Assembly: GCA_037893225.1 (NCBI GenBank)
Contig: JAZGUH010000731.1
Coordinates: 682,001-746,000 of the forward strand
Direction: 5' to 3'
Length of the DNA stretch: 64,000 nucleotides
Source: Hippasteria phrygiana
Taxonomy: Eukaryota > Echinodermata > Asteroidea > Valvatida > Goniasteridae
The position numbers were made by a program, and so were the translations under genes. Shown here one piece after another: positions 24,101-32,689 of the stretch. The notes under the pieces are model-generated. The model had not been told where the DNA came from. It did not search any database and saw only the letters and a program-made list of their open reading frames with translations. Every line of letters begins with the position of its first letter. Positions within the stretch are counted from its first letter, which is position 1.

Positions 24101-24455
24101 TCCATTATAGATTTATCTTCTATTTAGATCTGGATCCAGGAAAACCATTAGGGTAGTAGGGTTGGCAATCTAAAATGTGGCCAACTCCACCACGTCTGCT
24201 TTTAGCCTTGTAGTGCACGACTTCCATAAAAAAAAATACAAAATAAAAATTCAATTACTTGCGACTGGGTTGCCAGCCGACCTTCAGGTCTCCCGGATTG
24301 TAGATCCTTCCGCCGTTCCCTCTTCTTGATGTGACTATACTGCTGGTAGCAGATATATGCAAACCCCACCCCTAGGGGAATTGGTACCCACTTGAGATTC
24401 CTCCCATATTCAATGAGGCTGGCTCCAATGCGTCGCGTCCAGGATACCCTCTGAG
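8888..24455 (-). CDS. PISD: Phosphatidylserine decarboxylase (spliced gene, first exon not found)
   Basis: The enzyme converts phosphatidylserine to phosphatidylethanolamine, in animals at the mitochondrial inner membrane. Coding exons on the minus strand are 24455-24259, 16123-15887, 14105-13965, 12832-12688, 10215-10055 and 9145-8888, all bounded by AG/GT and all joining in frame, giving about 312 residues. Visible family features are a membrane-proximal segment in the first listed exon, the conserved [10 protein letters not shown] and VSPCDGKVL blocks, the ...YHRFHSP... block, GATNVGSI, and [15 protein letters not shown], where the Gly-Ser bond of LGST is the autocatalytic cleavage site that creates the pyruvoyl group. 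A stop codon closes the protein at 8888. Order, exon sizes and phases leave no sign of decay. The start codon and mitochondrial presequence should lie above 24455 but were not found. See the separate entry at 20754 for a possible alternative start. Confidence 0.95.
9146..10054. other. PISD intron with 11-bp minisatellite
   Basis: Apart from the tandem array at 9688-9797 and a lone right-type telomere-like end (GGGGTTAGGGTTTT at about 10007-10020), no feature is recognised. Sequence flanking the array does not look coding. Confidence 0.5.
9688..9797. repeat. Tandem array, 11-bp unit, 10 copies
   Basis: AAGTCGGTCGC is repeated ten times without a mismatch that I can see. Because 11 is not a multiple of 3, all frames give the same rotating peptide, which explains the overlapping open frames here. 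It lies in a PISD intron. Confidence 0.95.
10055..10215 (-). CDS. PISD: PISD internal exon (GATNVGSI block)
   Basis: It opens after TTTGGGCAG and ends before GTGAGA. It encodes [20 protein letters not shown] and the [12 protein letters not shown] block, all hallmarks of the eukaryotic decarboxylase core. Phases 1 and 0 match the neighbouring exons. Confidence 0.95.
10216..12104. other. PISD intron, mostly unclassified
   Basis: It contains the 10892-10935 minisatellite and A/T-rich filler. A GC-richer patch at 11370-11730 gives open frames on both strands but no family match or splice context. I see no gene. Confidence 0.4.
10892..10935. repeat. Tandem array, 11-bp unit, 4 copies
   Basis: TGCCTAACGTA occurs three times, followed by TGCCTAACGTT. 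Confidence 0.9.
12105..12606. mobile_element. Non-autonomous hAT-like element, copy 1
   Basis: The element starts TAGGTGTGTTC and ends GACTGCCCTA, a YAGGG-type hAT terminus. The 8-bp word TCTCAGAC lies outside both ends (12097-12104 and 12607-12614), the length expected for hAT transposition. Subterminal regions repeat CGAATATTCGAA-like words. It is homologous along its length to 38899-39319, with shared blocks GGCGATCGATATTATGGAC, GGTTTTACGGACGGGAACAA and TAAAATAGCA(T/C)CAGAGT. There is no transposase. It is inserted in a PISD intron. Confidence 0.85.
12688..12832 (-). CDS. PISD: PISD internal exon (YHRFHSP block)
   Basis: It encodes 48 residues plus one base between ATTTTCAG and GTAAAAAT. 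It contains [19 protein letters not shown], the most conserved catalytic-core segment of the family, and ends in RRHFP. Confidence 0.95.
12833..13964. other. PISD intron with poly-G tract and family B repeat
   Basis: Poly-G occupies about 13033-13055 and a T/G run lies at 13110-13127. The family B copy is listed separately. Nothing else is recognised. Confidence 0.5.
13671..13855 (+). repeat. Interspersed repeat family B copy 1
   Basis: It is a unit of about 185 bp with ordered blocks ATTGGGATAATTTCTTTGGTA, TTTAGATCTGGGCCCAGGAAA, CCAACCCCACCACCTCTGCT and AGCCCTTTACCTAGAGTGGC, ending in TTCCATACAAA and an A-rich tail. Copies at 24072, 41755 and 60036 have the same orientation. The A-rich 3' end suggests a SINE, but I see no clear tRNA-type A and B boxes. 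Confidence 0.75.
13965..14105 (-). CDS. PISD: PISD internal exon (VSPCDGKVL block)
   Basis: It encodes 47 residues, phase 0 at both ends. It opens with [12 protein letters not shown], which carries the conserved Asp of the (S/C)DG motif needed for self-processing, and continues with [10 protein letters not shown] and GFLGP, as in animal homologues. Confidence 0.95.
14439..14776. mobile_element. Element with CAGGGTT inverted ends
   Basis: The ends CAGGGTTTCCCCTTTAAC and (inverted) GTTAAGGGCGAACCCTG match imperfectly. The interior repeats ACTAGTCCGCCA and ACTGGCCCGCC words, and similar words recur at 20225-20335. CAGGG termini resemble hAT elements, but only TACAT is common to both flanks, so the target duplication is unclear. 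Confidence 0.5.
14996..15100. mobile_element. MITE family C fragment
   Basis: It starts with GTTAAAGGAAGTACACACCATTTGC-like sequence and retains ATTACGAAATACCGTACTAGACT, both shared with the longer copies at 7072 and 25718. The rest of the element is missing. Confidence 0.5.
15303..15645 (-). pseudogene. Tc1/mariner transposase remnant (C-terminal part)
   Basis: On the minus strand an open stretch from 15636 to 15346 reads [16 protein letters not shown], which carries the third acidic residue of the DD(E/D) triad. It continues with a run ending [10 protein letters not shown] and RNRGGPTRY, the usual C-terminus of Tc1-like transposases. Just upstream the codons for MDDNA lie in another frame, so there is a frameshift around 15630. 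The N-terminal DNA-binding half is absent. It is inactive debris in a PISD intron, on the same strand as the host gene. Confidence 0.85.
15887..16123 (-). CDS. PISD: PISD internal exon, shared by both possible N-termini
   Basis: It encodes 79 residues, phase 0 at both ends, from a CTCACCAG acceptor to a GTAAGT donor. It starts [17 protein letters not shown], equivalent to the point where human PISD isoforms become identical (recalled, not checked). It continues with [10 protein letters not shown] and [13 protein letters not shown]. Confidence 0.95.
16124..18055. other. PISD intron, left part
   Basis: It holds repeat words shared with about 50781 (ACCCATGGAATCAGGC) and with 52595-52640 (GATACCCC(T/C)(G/T)GTTGCAA), and a GC-rich hairpin at 17105-17215 built from CCGGCCG/CGGCCGG words. 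No exon is recognised. Confidence 0.4.
17105..17215. repeat. GC-rich foldback sequence
   Basis: GCCGCCCGCTGTGCTAGC is followed by its near-inverse GCTAGCGGGCGGCG, and TACACCGTA/TACATCCTACACC words repeat to the left. It can form a stable hairpin. No ends or target duplication are evident. Confidence 0.45.
18056..18196. repeat. Minisatellite, left arm of an inverted pair
   Basis: About nine imperfect 15-16 bp units of the CACTTCGCCCAAAAAC type. The order of unit variants at its outer edge (AAAAACCACATCGCCCTCAA) is identical in inverted form to the outer edge of the array at 18824-19038. Confidence 0.9.
18197..18823. other. Spacer between the inverted minisatellite arms
   Basis: About 630 bp of mixed composition; ACGCCCCTTAGAC and GAGGAAGGAACCTTCCTCC (a 19-bp palindrome at about 18630) are the only notable words. 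There is no open frame of note. Confidence 0.5.
18824..19038. repeat. Minisatellite, right arm of an inverted pair
   Basis: About fourteen units of the GGGCGAAGTGGTTTTT type, with variants such as GTTGAGGGCGAAGTG. Open frames on both strands here only reflect the repeat. Confidence 0.9.
19161..19494. mobile_element. MITE family A, full-length copy with 6-bp target duplication
   Basis: It starts GGAAAGGTTTTACTTCAATA and ends in the inverse TATTGGTGTAAAATCTTTCTCC-like sequence. AACAAT flanks both ends (19155-19160, 19495-19500). The inner landmarks TTCTGCCTCATTTGTCA and AGGTTGTGCC are shared with the other copies. It lies in a PISD intron and encodes nothing. Confidence 0.8.
19501..20753. other. 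PISD intron, no supported gene
   Basis: It contains ACTAGCCCGCCGGG words at 20225-20335 related to the element at 14439, a lone AACCCTAACCC at about 19950 and an A run at 20442. No exon is recognised. Confidence 0.4.
20754..21146 (-). CDS. Candidate alternative first exon of PISD (or of a nested gene)
   Basis: From an ATG at 21146 (or 21191 upstream in frame) the minus strand is open for 131 codons to a consensus GTGAGT donor. The protein starts with a long hydrophobic segment (residues about 5-28, ending LLELWYFIY), then a Cys-containing amphipathic part ([16 protein letters not shown]), then a polar acidic tail with [13 protein letters not shown]. Base composition is CpG-rich at 20880-21300, unlike the surrounding intron, which suits a promoter. 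The donor is phase 0, as is the 24259 donor, so either could splice to the acceptor at 16123 in frame. Human PISD is known to have alternative N-termini, one directing it to lipid droplets through a hydrophobic segment. I do not recognise the peptide itself; a separate nested gene remains possible. Confidence 0.5.
21147..23273. other. CpG-rich flank, then intron without supported genes
   Basis: 21147-21300 continues the CpG-rich patch of the candidate exon and may hold its promoter; no TATA box is evident. The remainder is A/T-rich, with a (GGTAT)n-like patch at 21830-21845. Confidence 0.4.
23274..23426. mobile_element. Near-perfect 153-bp hairpin MITE with TA duplication
   Basis: AGGTAACTAGTTTGCGGTAG at the left pairs base for base with CTACCGCAAACTAGTTACCT at the right, and the arms remain complementary for about 60 bp around a short loop. 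TA stands at both outer edges (23272-23273, 23427-23428), fitting Tc1/mariner-type mobilisation. High arm identity suggests recent insertion. Confidence 0.85.
24072..24235 (+). repeat. Interspersed repeat family B copy 2
   Basis: It begins GTCTGAAAATTGGGAT and keeps TTTAGATCTGGATCCAGGAAA, GTAGTAGGGTTGGCAA-like words and a TTCCATAAAAAA tail. It ends just before the PISD donor at 24258. Confidence 0.75.
24259..24455 (-). CDS. PISD: PISD upstream coding exon (membrane segment)
   Basis: It encodes 65 residues plus two bases from a TTTTCAG acceptor to GTAATT. Residues spelling [18 protein letters not shown] form a membrane-spanning segment followed by a basic stretch (HIKKRERRK), the arrangement of the inner-membrane anchor of mitochondrial PISD. 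The acceptor side needs one base from an upstream exon, not yet located. Confidence 0.88.
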
Positions 24456-24627
24456 CTGAAAATGAGAAATGAACCAAAATGTCAAAGACCCAAATTAGAC
24501 TTGGATTCCCCATGAAGACGTGGATTTACTAATACTAAACCCAGAGACCTTGTGGATATTTCATATGGACATTGAAAAAAACATGGCATTTTTTGCAGTT
24601 GCTCTGGGATTTTCCCGACTACTGAAT

Positions 24628-25120
24628 GAGTGGATCCACTACTCAACACCTACCCATCTTGCTGATTTTCTGGCTCTGTCATTTTTCTATCTAACTTTTG
24701 GAATTTTTTAACTAAAGGAGTGGATCCACTACACAGCACAAGCCCTGTTGTGGAAGTTACTTGCATTTTCTGGAGGGGATCTAGCAAGGATTTGTTTAAC
24801 TGGATGGGTGGATCCACTACTCACATTGAGCCTTCTTGTTGATATTGAAAATTCTGAAGTGGCTTTAGCATTACTATGTTACTTGAATCAATAGCAAATC
24901 CTCTTGTGGATCTTTGTTATACTCTGTGAAGTGGCTATAGGATTTTTCTAACTGAGAATTTATTTCTGATGAGAGGCTCCACTACTGAGCACTGACCCCA
25001 GTACTACTTATGGACTTTGGTAGTTTTTACATTTTGGTCAACTATATTTTGGTCAACTATATTTTGGTCAACTATCTGGAGGAGTAGATCCACTAATCAA
25101 CATGAACCCTCTTGTGGATC
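24628..25120. repeat. Degenerate tandem repeat around GTGGATCCACTAC
   Basis: The word (G)GAGTGGATCCACTAC recurs at about 24628, 24718, 24806 and, more diverged, at 24975 and 25081, with CTTGTGGAT(C/A)TTT between copies. Inside it ATTTTGGTCAACTAT is repeated four times at 25030-25073. The spacing is 85-110 bp. Confidence 0.65.
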
Positions 25121-25185
25121 TTTCTTAGTATATTTGATAAAGCAGCAACAGGGTTTCCTTTTTTAACCCCTTCTTTTTGATGGGG

Positions 25186-25445
25186 TGCTGTTATGCCTAA
25201 AACAGGGCTGTGCAGCCAAGCTTAAACTTAAACAATAGGCACTACACTGAATATAGTGGTCCTATTCATCACACTTGGAGCCCCCCTCCCCCTTTTGTGC
25301 GAATGAAAGCTTTGTTTGAAAAAGCTCCACCTATTCATTACACTCCCATTTAAGAACAATCTAGTTGAAACATGAATGAATTGAGTTTGTGCAGGAATGC
25401 GACTATAGAAGTCAACCGGGTAGGTGGTCTTTTTCAAACCGCAGC
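25186..25445. repeat. Interspersed repeat family H copy 1
   Basis: Blocks GGGCTGTGCAGC(C/A)AAG, GAAT(A/G)(T/G)AGTGGT, CTATTCATTACA(C/T)TCCCATT, AACATGAAT(G/T)(A/G)ATTGAGT and GGTGGTCTTTT recur in order at 62196-62450. The type is unknown. Confidence 0.65.
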
Positions 25446-25717
25446 TACGGCCGTCATCTGTATTCAAGATGTTATCTGAAGGAGTGGAACTACAACAAAA
25501 CAAGGAGCTATCTTGTGGATAATTCTCATTATCTACTATGAAAATTTACCATCACTGGTTTGACTTCTATAGGTCCTCACGAGCTGGTTTGATCTGCATG
25601 CATGGGGTCTTGTTGAAGGTATACGACAGAAATAGTACTGTAACTTCATACTACAAAGAAAAAAAGAACAAATTAATTACACATGTGTTTGTTGTTACTG
25701 TACACGTATTAACAGTT

Positions 25718-26325
25718 TTAAAGGTAGTTTAAGTGTACACGATTGGTAATCCTCCCAAGTTCTTTTTACTGAATTATTACGAAATACCTTACTAGACTGT
25801 AAGTAGCAGTCTCAATCATCCTGTGAAATGATGGCACCTCGTTTTGAAATTTATATCGTTTTCCAAAGATTGTTCGGCCGAACAATCGTTGGAAAAAATT
25901 AACAGATTTGTTTAATACTGCCTCTTTATTGACCGAATGTAGTTAGTCTGCGTTGTGTCTAAAAAGAGTTAACAATCCGAAAACGGGTGTAAGGTTGCTA
26001 GGCCTTAAGGTTGAAAGTGTGTATGTACATGTCATACACGTTGTGTAACCGAAGCGACGGGTTGTAACCAGTCAGCTCGGCCTAGTTGAAAATGATCCAG
26101 TTTACAAAAATTGGGATTATTTTACAAGAGGGTGCTATAACAAATCCGGTTAACTGCCACCCGACGGTTGAAAACGAACGCCTTTTTTCTTTTGTTTTTT
26201 TGCCATCCAAGAATGCAAAACTTTGAACATGTCAGTGGAACGATATTTCCTATAAAATACTAACCCCCAAATCTGCCCATTTCTGAAAATTGCAACAATG
26301 ACCAATCATGTACACTACATTTAAA
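25718..26325. mobile_element. MITE family C copy 2 (long form)
   Basis: TTAAAGGTAG at the left and TGTACACTACATTTAA at the right are inverted. ACACGATTGGTAATCCTCC, ACCTTACTAGACTGTAAGTA, TCAATCATCCTGTGAAATGAT and CCTATAAAATACTAACCCCC are shared with 53542-54027. The extra middle sequence makes it longer than the copies at 7072 and 36194. Confidence 0.7.
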
Positions 26326-26876
26326 CATGGGAAGAGTGCAGTGGACTTTTTTCACTGTAGGATTTGACTTTACGTTTAATTTGATAAACGTTTAGCAAAA
26401 CTTTCCCGTAGCATTTAAACGTTTACATAAATGTTTAGTCAACAATTGCAAAAAGGCTGCCGCCAGTCCCAGTATTTGTGTAGGACGAAGGAGAGGTGCT
26501 GTCCGCGTCGATCATTGATCTTGTCCCAGCGGTGTATTAAAAACATCAAACACAAACAATTGTATAAACTGGCTAGTACTAAAGGCTTTTGTATTTCTTT
26601 GTAAATTAAATAAATTTACAAAGATCCTGAATTCTTTGTTAATAAAACTGGAATGTAGATTGTGTAAATACAAGGTCCCATTTTGAAAATTTGAGTTCCA
26701 TTTAATGGTTTGGGAAAATTTCTAAACGGATTTGTATAACGTCCCATCCTTATTCATTGTAGAGTTGTTTTGCCCTTATTTACGGCATACCTGTTGGTTT
26801 GTAATGTCACAAACTAGTTTGGCAATTCCAATAACATAAAAGCGGATTTTGTTCCCTTTATATAGCCTAGAGAACA

Positions 26877-27093
26877 GGGCCCTACACTACACAATAGCCA
26901 AAATTTCGAAACCAGACAAAATTTGTTATGGTCTCCCAAAACACTCACTGTGCATGTTCAGTGCCGTGTGCCAGTCAAATAGCTACAAAAAGTTATGATG
27001 GTTCACAGCAAAATAACCACTGCCTAAAATTTTGAGGCCGTGTCCGAATGACTTGGCTACGGCTTGAAATGGCGATTGTGTAGTGTAGGGCCC
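26877..27093. mobile_element. MITE with GGGCCCTACACTACACAAT ends
   Basis: GGGCCCTACACTACACAATAGCC at the left end (abbreviated in the title) is inverted at the right as GGCGATTGTGTAGTGTAGGG. The inner block GGCCGTGTCCGAATGACTTG is also the terminus of the small MITE at 61792, so the two are related. Confidence 0.7.
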
Positions 27094-27109
27094 CTCTTTA
27101 GTTTTGATG

Positions 27110-27420
27110 AAATTAGAGTCAAGGGTATTTTTTCTCATTCCAAAATGACTTTTTCAACCTAAAGCAGACTTCTCTTAATTCTATTGACATCGTTTTTTGT
27201 AATTTTGAACAGTTTATTTCGGTAGAAAATGCAATTTTCTTACGCGCTTTACAGCAGTTGCTATGCAAATGAACGCGGTTTTGCGTGTTTACTGTGCGTC
27301 GCGGTGATCGCCACCTTGATTTTCGCGTTGCGTTTTGTCGTCCTCATCGCTGCTTTACCCCAAAATTTCTCTCAAAACTAAAACCCTGCCTTTTGCATAC
27401 CTGTTGGTTTGTAATCTTGC
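27110..27420. repeat. Repeat shared with 2760-2960
   Basis: Both places carry AAAATGACTTTTTCA or CAAAGTGACTTTTGCA, CTAAAGCAG, a TTTGTAATTTT block and TTTACCCCA(A/T)AATTTC(T/C)CTCA in the same order. A diverged interspersed family; a CpG-rich insert sits in this copy. Confidence 0.45.
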
Positions 27421-28337
27421 TAGTATAGGCCTAGGTAGTATTATTAGGGAAAGAGTTCCATATCCGGACATCACTTATTTTCCCTTAATATGACTTAAAA
27501 ACTACCAAAAAGTGTAAATCTGATGAAGAAACACGAATTTAGGAGGGAAAAATTTTCAACTTATTCTTTGAAAATACTTTTACTTTTTCTGTCATGGCCC
27601 ATAGACTTTGTGCACGGCGGAGGTACCCTTCTCAGGCTTCTGAGTTGCTGGGAATGTGACTGATGGTGGGTGTACATTTTGTTTGAAATTTCAGCTACAG
27701 TAGTACACTTTATATCACCGAGTTACCTTTTTGCCTGAGGTCTGTCCTAGTACATGTAGGCCTATCGGTATTTGTCTTAATGACGTATCACAAAATTGCG
27801 AAATCTAGAAATTCTAGAGAAGTATTGCACGCACACAATGCATCATCGCATTGTGTGTATGTTTACGTACGTGCTGTGATGTAGTATTGTCCCCCATGAA
27901 TGTTTAACGAAATCCCTGCATGCACGTGCATTCGAGTTTGGAACCAGACTAAAGAACTCCAAGTTTAGACTTGAACCAGTCTCCAAGTTACGGGTTAACC
28001 CGTTACAGAACTCTCCGACCGGTCAGACAATAGTGCGCCCTCAAAAAATGTTGCTTTCATAATCAACGGAATAAATGTTCTTGAAGCAGAACAAATTGAC
28101 CAAAATGTAGCTGCAGTTCCTGAAGTTGGAGGTCTAATATCTCCTAAATGCTAAGACGAAGCCAAAGCCAAAGGTTTCAAAAAACCCCAAGACCAAGTTT
28201 GATCCGGTTAACCCATCCATATATCCCTAGGGTTAACATGCAGTCGTTGATTCGTGACGTACCTTATCCTGCGCAGTAACATTAATAAGTGCGAACGACA
28301 GCTGGTCCGGCCGCGCCGGTCATGGGGGAAAATAACC

Positions 28338-28460
28338 TGGAGGGGGACAGAATTAACGGGCCGGGGGGACACATTTACCTAGTTAATTCTGTCCGGGGGA
28401 CACTTTTACCTAGGTAATTCTGTCCGGGGGGACAGATTTTAGGGGGACAGAATTACCGTC
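28338..28460. repeat. Alternating direct and inverted GGGGGACAGAATTA units
   Basis: GGGGGACAGAATTA occurs at about 28342 and 28443, and the inverted form TAATTCTGTCCGGGGG at 28383 and 28417, with ACATTTACCTAG/ACTTTTACCTAG between. A poly-C run follows at 28540-28566. Confidence 0.7.
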
Positions 28461-28535
28461 TACACCTCCCTTTGAAATCTTGAAATGTACAAAATTACAC
28501 AAGCTGCAGTTTATGAAAAAATGTGTGTACCCCAG

Positions 28536-28566
<31 letters not shown>

Positions 28567-28646
28567 AGAAATTTCACCCAGTTACGCGTCACGGATAATG
28601 GTGTCACTGGTCCCCACTTCACTTGTCACAGTTTAGTATGAGGAAT

Positions 28647-30054
28647 GTAGTCTTGGTTCAAGACGTTGTTACGTAAAAACGCGATAACCGGCCGCCGCGA
28701 GAGGGGCGTTATCACGACAAACTGTTAATATCGAATAGCCGGCCACGAACCGCAGTCTTGGGAATCTTGTAAAATCTCCCCCCTCCCGGGGGAAACTAGT
28801 GCGCATGCGTCAATTCTGTATGAAAATGAGGAATATTTTCTCTTCACGCACGCGCACATACGAAAGGAGCTGCCATGAAGTTGCACAATAGTCTGGTAGC
28901 TATCTATACTGGCCGAAGGGGGGGGGGGGGGGGGGGGGGGGGCTGGTAAGTTCGCGATCGAAGCTGCTAGCTCTGCAGGAGGCTAGGCAGCCGGCCGGCC
29001 GGCCGGCTATGCGCTAGCGGCTGCAGTGTTCACCGCTCGTGTTCGATCGCATGCGACATCTTGCAACGGTGACAATCGACGCGAGGGAGATACGACGGGG
29101 AAGGTGCCGGGCGGGACCGGGCATGAAGGCAACATGGGTGATGGTGTGTAATCTGCGGGAAATTAATTGTTACATGCAAGAAATACCCCTCTATTATATT
29201 AAACCGTCGGGGCTCGGACAACTCGAACGTTGGCCGACTCGACTCGAGACAACTTGACCGTTGAAACATAGAGCAAGGTGCTCTATGGTTGAGATAACTC
29301 CACCGTCTTTGCGTCAAATGAGAAGACAAGTCGTCCGTGATGGAGACAAGTCTTCCGTTGAGACAAGTCGTCCGTTGAATTGAAGTCGACTCGGATGTAG
29401 GGGAATCGCTGGGGGTCTCGGCGGGGATTCGCGTCCAGCCTCAAAGCAAACATGAGCCTGAATTTTTGTCGAGTTTCACCAGTGGAGAAAACCCGCAGGA
29501 GATCTAGAGTGCGTCTCAGTATCTTTGTGAACTATGTGACAATCGAATCAGTAGAGTACGACAATCTCCGTTTTCCCCGGCCGTAAAGACTAGGGCCTCG
29601 TGAACTATTTGTTTTATTATCATCACGGCCTTTTTTATTTTATGTCTAAATCAAATCACCTAACAAGGTCTCCTCAGCACCATTATAATATATCATATTC
29701 AGCCCGGTTAAGATTTTCTGTTTGTTATATTTCCATCATTCCGGAACTTTTTAGTTCATTCCCCTCAGCCCTACCAGACAATCTAAATAGCACGGACCTG
29801 CTGTACCTTTATCTTCATACTAACACTCGGGCGGTAGTAGTCAGGGGGTTAGATCTATGCATAATGCATTATTTATGTATCATAATGTATCAATCATTAG
29901 GCTTAGCAGGTGCGTGCGCACAACACGGCTTCTACAAGATTCCCAAGACGTTGTTACTGGCAGTTCGTGGCTATTAATAGTTTGTCGTAATAACGCCCTC
30001 TCGCGCCGGCCGGTTATCGCGTATATACGTAACAACGTCTTGAACCAAGACTAC
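28647..30054. mobile_element. 1.4-kb DNA element with long inverted repeats and 7-bp duplication
   Basis: GTAGTCTTGGTTCAAGACGT at the left is matched by the inverse ACGTCTTGAACCAAGACTAC at the right. Homology continues inward about 120 bp (CGCGATAACCGGCC, ACGACAAACT). GAGGAAT lies outside both ends (28640-28646, 30055-30061). The interior contains poly-G at about 28918-28942, a GCCGGCCGG run, and AGACAAGTCGTCCGT repeats at about 29322-29376. No transposase is recognised, so it is non-autonomous or decayed. The superfamily is not certain; a 7-8 bp duplication would fit P- or hAT-like elements. Confidence 0.8.
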
Positions 30055-30061
30055 GAGGAAT

Positions 30062-31089
30062 GTTGCTATTGATAACCAGCGCTTCTATGCTTGTTAGGTC
30101 GGTTCCAAATGACTAGACACATCTATAGGTGGTGGGGGGGGGGGGGGGGGGGGGGGGGGGGGGCGCAGGTGGCCATGTACACACAAGTGTGTAAACACCG
30201 GCAATCGCGGACCTCCTATATTGTCCCTCTTTTGTTTATACTCTAACTTTTTCGGAAGGCCTCCCATTGGTTTTGTACACGATTTTCAATCGTGGACCTT
30301 GACACAACCGAGGACCCTTATTGTCCTCTTTGTTAAAGGTCCACGGTCTGAATAGCTATACAAACGCACACTTTTCCACTTAGGGGAAATGCCACTCTCC
30401 CCCCAAAATGTTTTTAACAAAATTGGCAAGTCCGCACAAAAGTGTTCCGCCGCACCCGACTAGACATTATAGGCTTTGGACAGCACGCGGGTGAAATTGA
30501 TACAAGTATGTAGGCCTATGTACGTTTCTGGTGTATACTGCCGGTTTATAAAGCAGTCTTTTTGTTGCGGTCTAAAATAGGCCGGAGTGCATGGCTGGCG
30601 GTGGCGCTGGGGAAGACTAATTTACTTTTGGTTGGGGTGAAGGGTACTGTGTTATAACTGTTATAGCTATTTATATGAGATAGTAGGCCTACATTGATTT
30701 CATGACAATTCATTAAAAGCAAATTGTCGGTTGCGTACGGTACGCATTGGCTTGGACCCCCCCCCCCCCCCCCCCTTCCCCTGTACGCATGTACGCATGG
30801 TGTACGCAATGTCACCCCCGACCCCCCCCCCCCCCCCCCCCCTTCGTGCGTACGTACTTTATGGACGGCCCCTTAGTCCAACAATTGTCAACTATAAAAC
30901 CATAGTCTTTGATCGAACTTGCTCGCATTAGATGGCCAACTTTAAAAAGACGAAGTTAAGTTGCTGACCACAGTAGAAGTTTGTGTCACTGAGTGGCCAG
31001 GCAACGGATTCGTCTTCAGGCGGATCGAGGGAGTGGGACTGGAAGGGAAGGGCTCGGGAGTGGGAATCGCTGAGATGTTTCACCTGCAC

Positions 31090-31120
<31 letters not shown>

Positions 31121-31671
31121 AAAAAAAAACACATAAAAACACTAAGATTTAAAGAAATCAGTAGGATTGAAGAAAATTAAGAATTTTGAAAAATGTATGC
31201 ACACAATTACCATCGGCCTTATTTATTTATCCGTCTACAGTTCGTGCAGGTAAGCCTGGGTCCCGTGAACCTAATATCAAGTTCACTGAGAACCTACAAA
31301 GGTGTTCCCAGCCGCGTTTTCCGGGACTAAAAATTGCTCGGATCGAAATGGGAAATTGTCGAGTCCTTTCCCTGTCCATGCAGGCCCTATTGAAAAGGAC
31401 TGACCCGTACTCCAAATCCAAAGATTGCCGCAACGGTAAATCAAAAGATTCAGGATAGACTGGCAGTTTTCCATTTTCTCTTCCCCCATCCCCTTATCTC
31501 TCTCTCCCTTACTCTGGGCGGAGTACGTACAGTGCATAATTGGGAGGTCCTTAAGGCCGGGACTACTCAGGCCACTGAACCCCTCCCCCTCCCGTTCCCA
31601 CTAAGGTGGAAGAAGGAGTCGATCAAAGTTCATACATGTCATGTATTATTTATACACCCAAGAAAACCACA
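30062..31671. other. Intergenic stretch rich in poly-G/poly-C tracts
   Basis: Homopolymer runs lie at about 30133-30163 (G), 30759-30775 (C), 30824-30842 (C) and 31089-31129 (C then A). Open frames at 31186-31537 have no family match. No gene is supported. Confidence 0.5.
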
Positions 31672-32330
31672 CACTATCTGTATCTGTATCTGTATCTCGT
31701 CTTCCAGCAAAACGGCTTCAGCCGCATCCCGCTAGAGTTGGCGTGGCGCGGGGCTAGAGGAGCTACATGGTAATATTGCTGAGGAGAAAGTCAGCTATAG
31801 TAGTTTTAAATTGATCCAAGTTAGGGGCATTGATGACTGAGTGGGGCAGGTTATTCCAGATCGGGATTGTAGATGGATAGAAGCTAGTGCTGTAAATCTT
31901 ACTTTTGGCGTGAACACGATGATATGAAAATTGGTGAGACCTTCTGTGATCGAGTTCTTGTTTGTACGGTAAGATTTGGTTTTTTGTCGACGTCTACCAA
32001 CCCATGTGAAATTTTATAAAGCATGACCAGGCGTATCATGGCTCTTCTTGATTCAAGGAGTGGCCAGCCAAGTTCCTGAAGCATGGCGGTAACGCTAGTG
32101 GTTCTGTCGTAGTTATTATACAGCACATTCTAGCCGCTGATCGCTGTATACCCTCAATGTGATGTTTTTCTTCTTTGGTGTATGGAGCCCAAGCGCACAC
32201 TGCATATTCCAGTTTAGGACGGACTAGAGACTGGTAAAGTCAGGATTTAACTTTTCGGCTGCATGATTTTTTTAAAAGAAAGGCAAGTTTCTTCAGTTTA
32301 GCGTCTTGTCCAGCAAGCAGCGTCACCCTT
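31672..32330 (-). pseudogene. 5'-truncated CR1/Jockey-group LINE fragment
   Basis: The minus strand reads, from high to low coordinates, LVRPKLEYAVCAWAPYT and IEGIQRSAARM, then in a shifted frame TTSVTAMLQELGWPLLESRR and VMLYKISHGLV. These are the C-terminal thumb and extension motifs of a non-LTR reverse transcriptase. The frame shifts around 32125 and a stop follows QK at 31899. A (GATACA)n microsatellite at 31674-31697 on this strand suits the 3' tail of such elements. The endonuclease and catalytic RT motifs are absent. Confidence 0.82.
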
Positions 32331-32655
32331 CCCTCGCCTGATCCAATCCAAAGAACCTTGACGTAGCGACGTCACAGCCATGCGTCATCAAAGGATTGTG
32401 ACTTTTGTTGGATTTTTCAAGTTTTCCGGCCATGGAGGTATTAAAAAGGACCTCCATGGTCCGGCGGACCATTATTTGAGGCTGTGCGTGGTCAAGGGTG
32501 GTGCACTGATTCTTTGTATACTATTGACTACACTGTGACCTCATCCCTACATATTCTACGAAAACAACCCGGGTATCGCGTTGTATGCTCTGTGTGCGTT
32601 TTGACATCCGGGATCCGGGGTCAACTTCGTCAAGAGATCGCAGCGACTTGCAGAC

Positions 32656-32663
32656 TATAAAAG
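32656..32663 (+). promoter_or_regulatory. TATA box, probable MIF-like gene promoter
   Basis: TATAAAAG stands upstream of a GC-mixed leader that ends at a GTATGT donor (32771). Transcription would be expected to start about 25-35 bp downstream, near 32690. Confidence 0.55.
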
Positions 32664-32689
32664 ACGGTGACGGGGATCGTCCTCAACAA

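Larger units (their letters stand above)
24456..28646. other. Upstream of the first identified PISD exon; repeat-rich
   Basis: The missing first PISD exon should lie here or further right, but no ATG exon ending in the required phase with a good donor was convincing. The span holds degenerate tandem repeats (24628-25120), family H and C copies and several hairpins, listed separately. A strong GTACGT donor on the minus strand at about 28262 follows only short open frames. Confidence 0.4.

Noticed and set aside
28262..28325. First exon of PISD ending in a GTACGT donor
   Set aside because: The short ATG frames that reach this donor are in the wrong phase for the acceptor at 24455 or contain stops.
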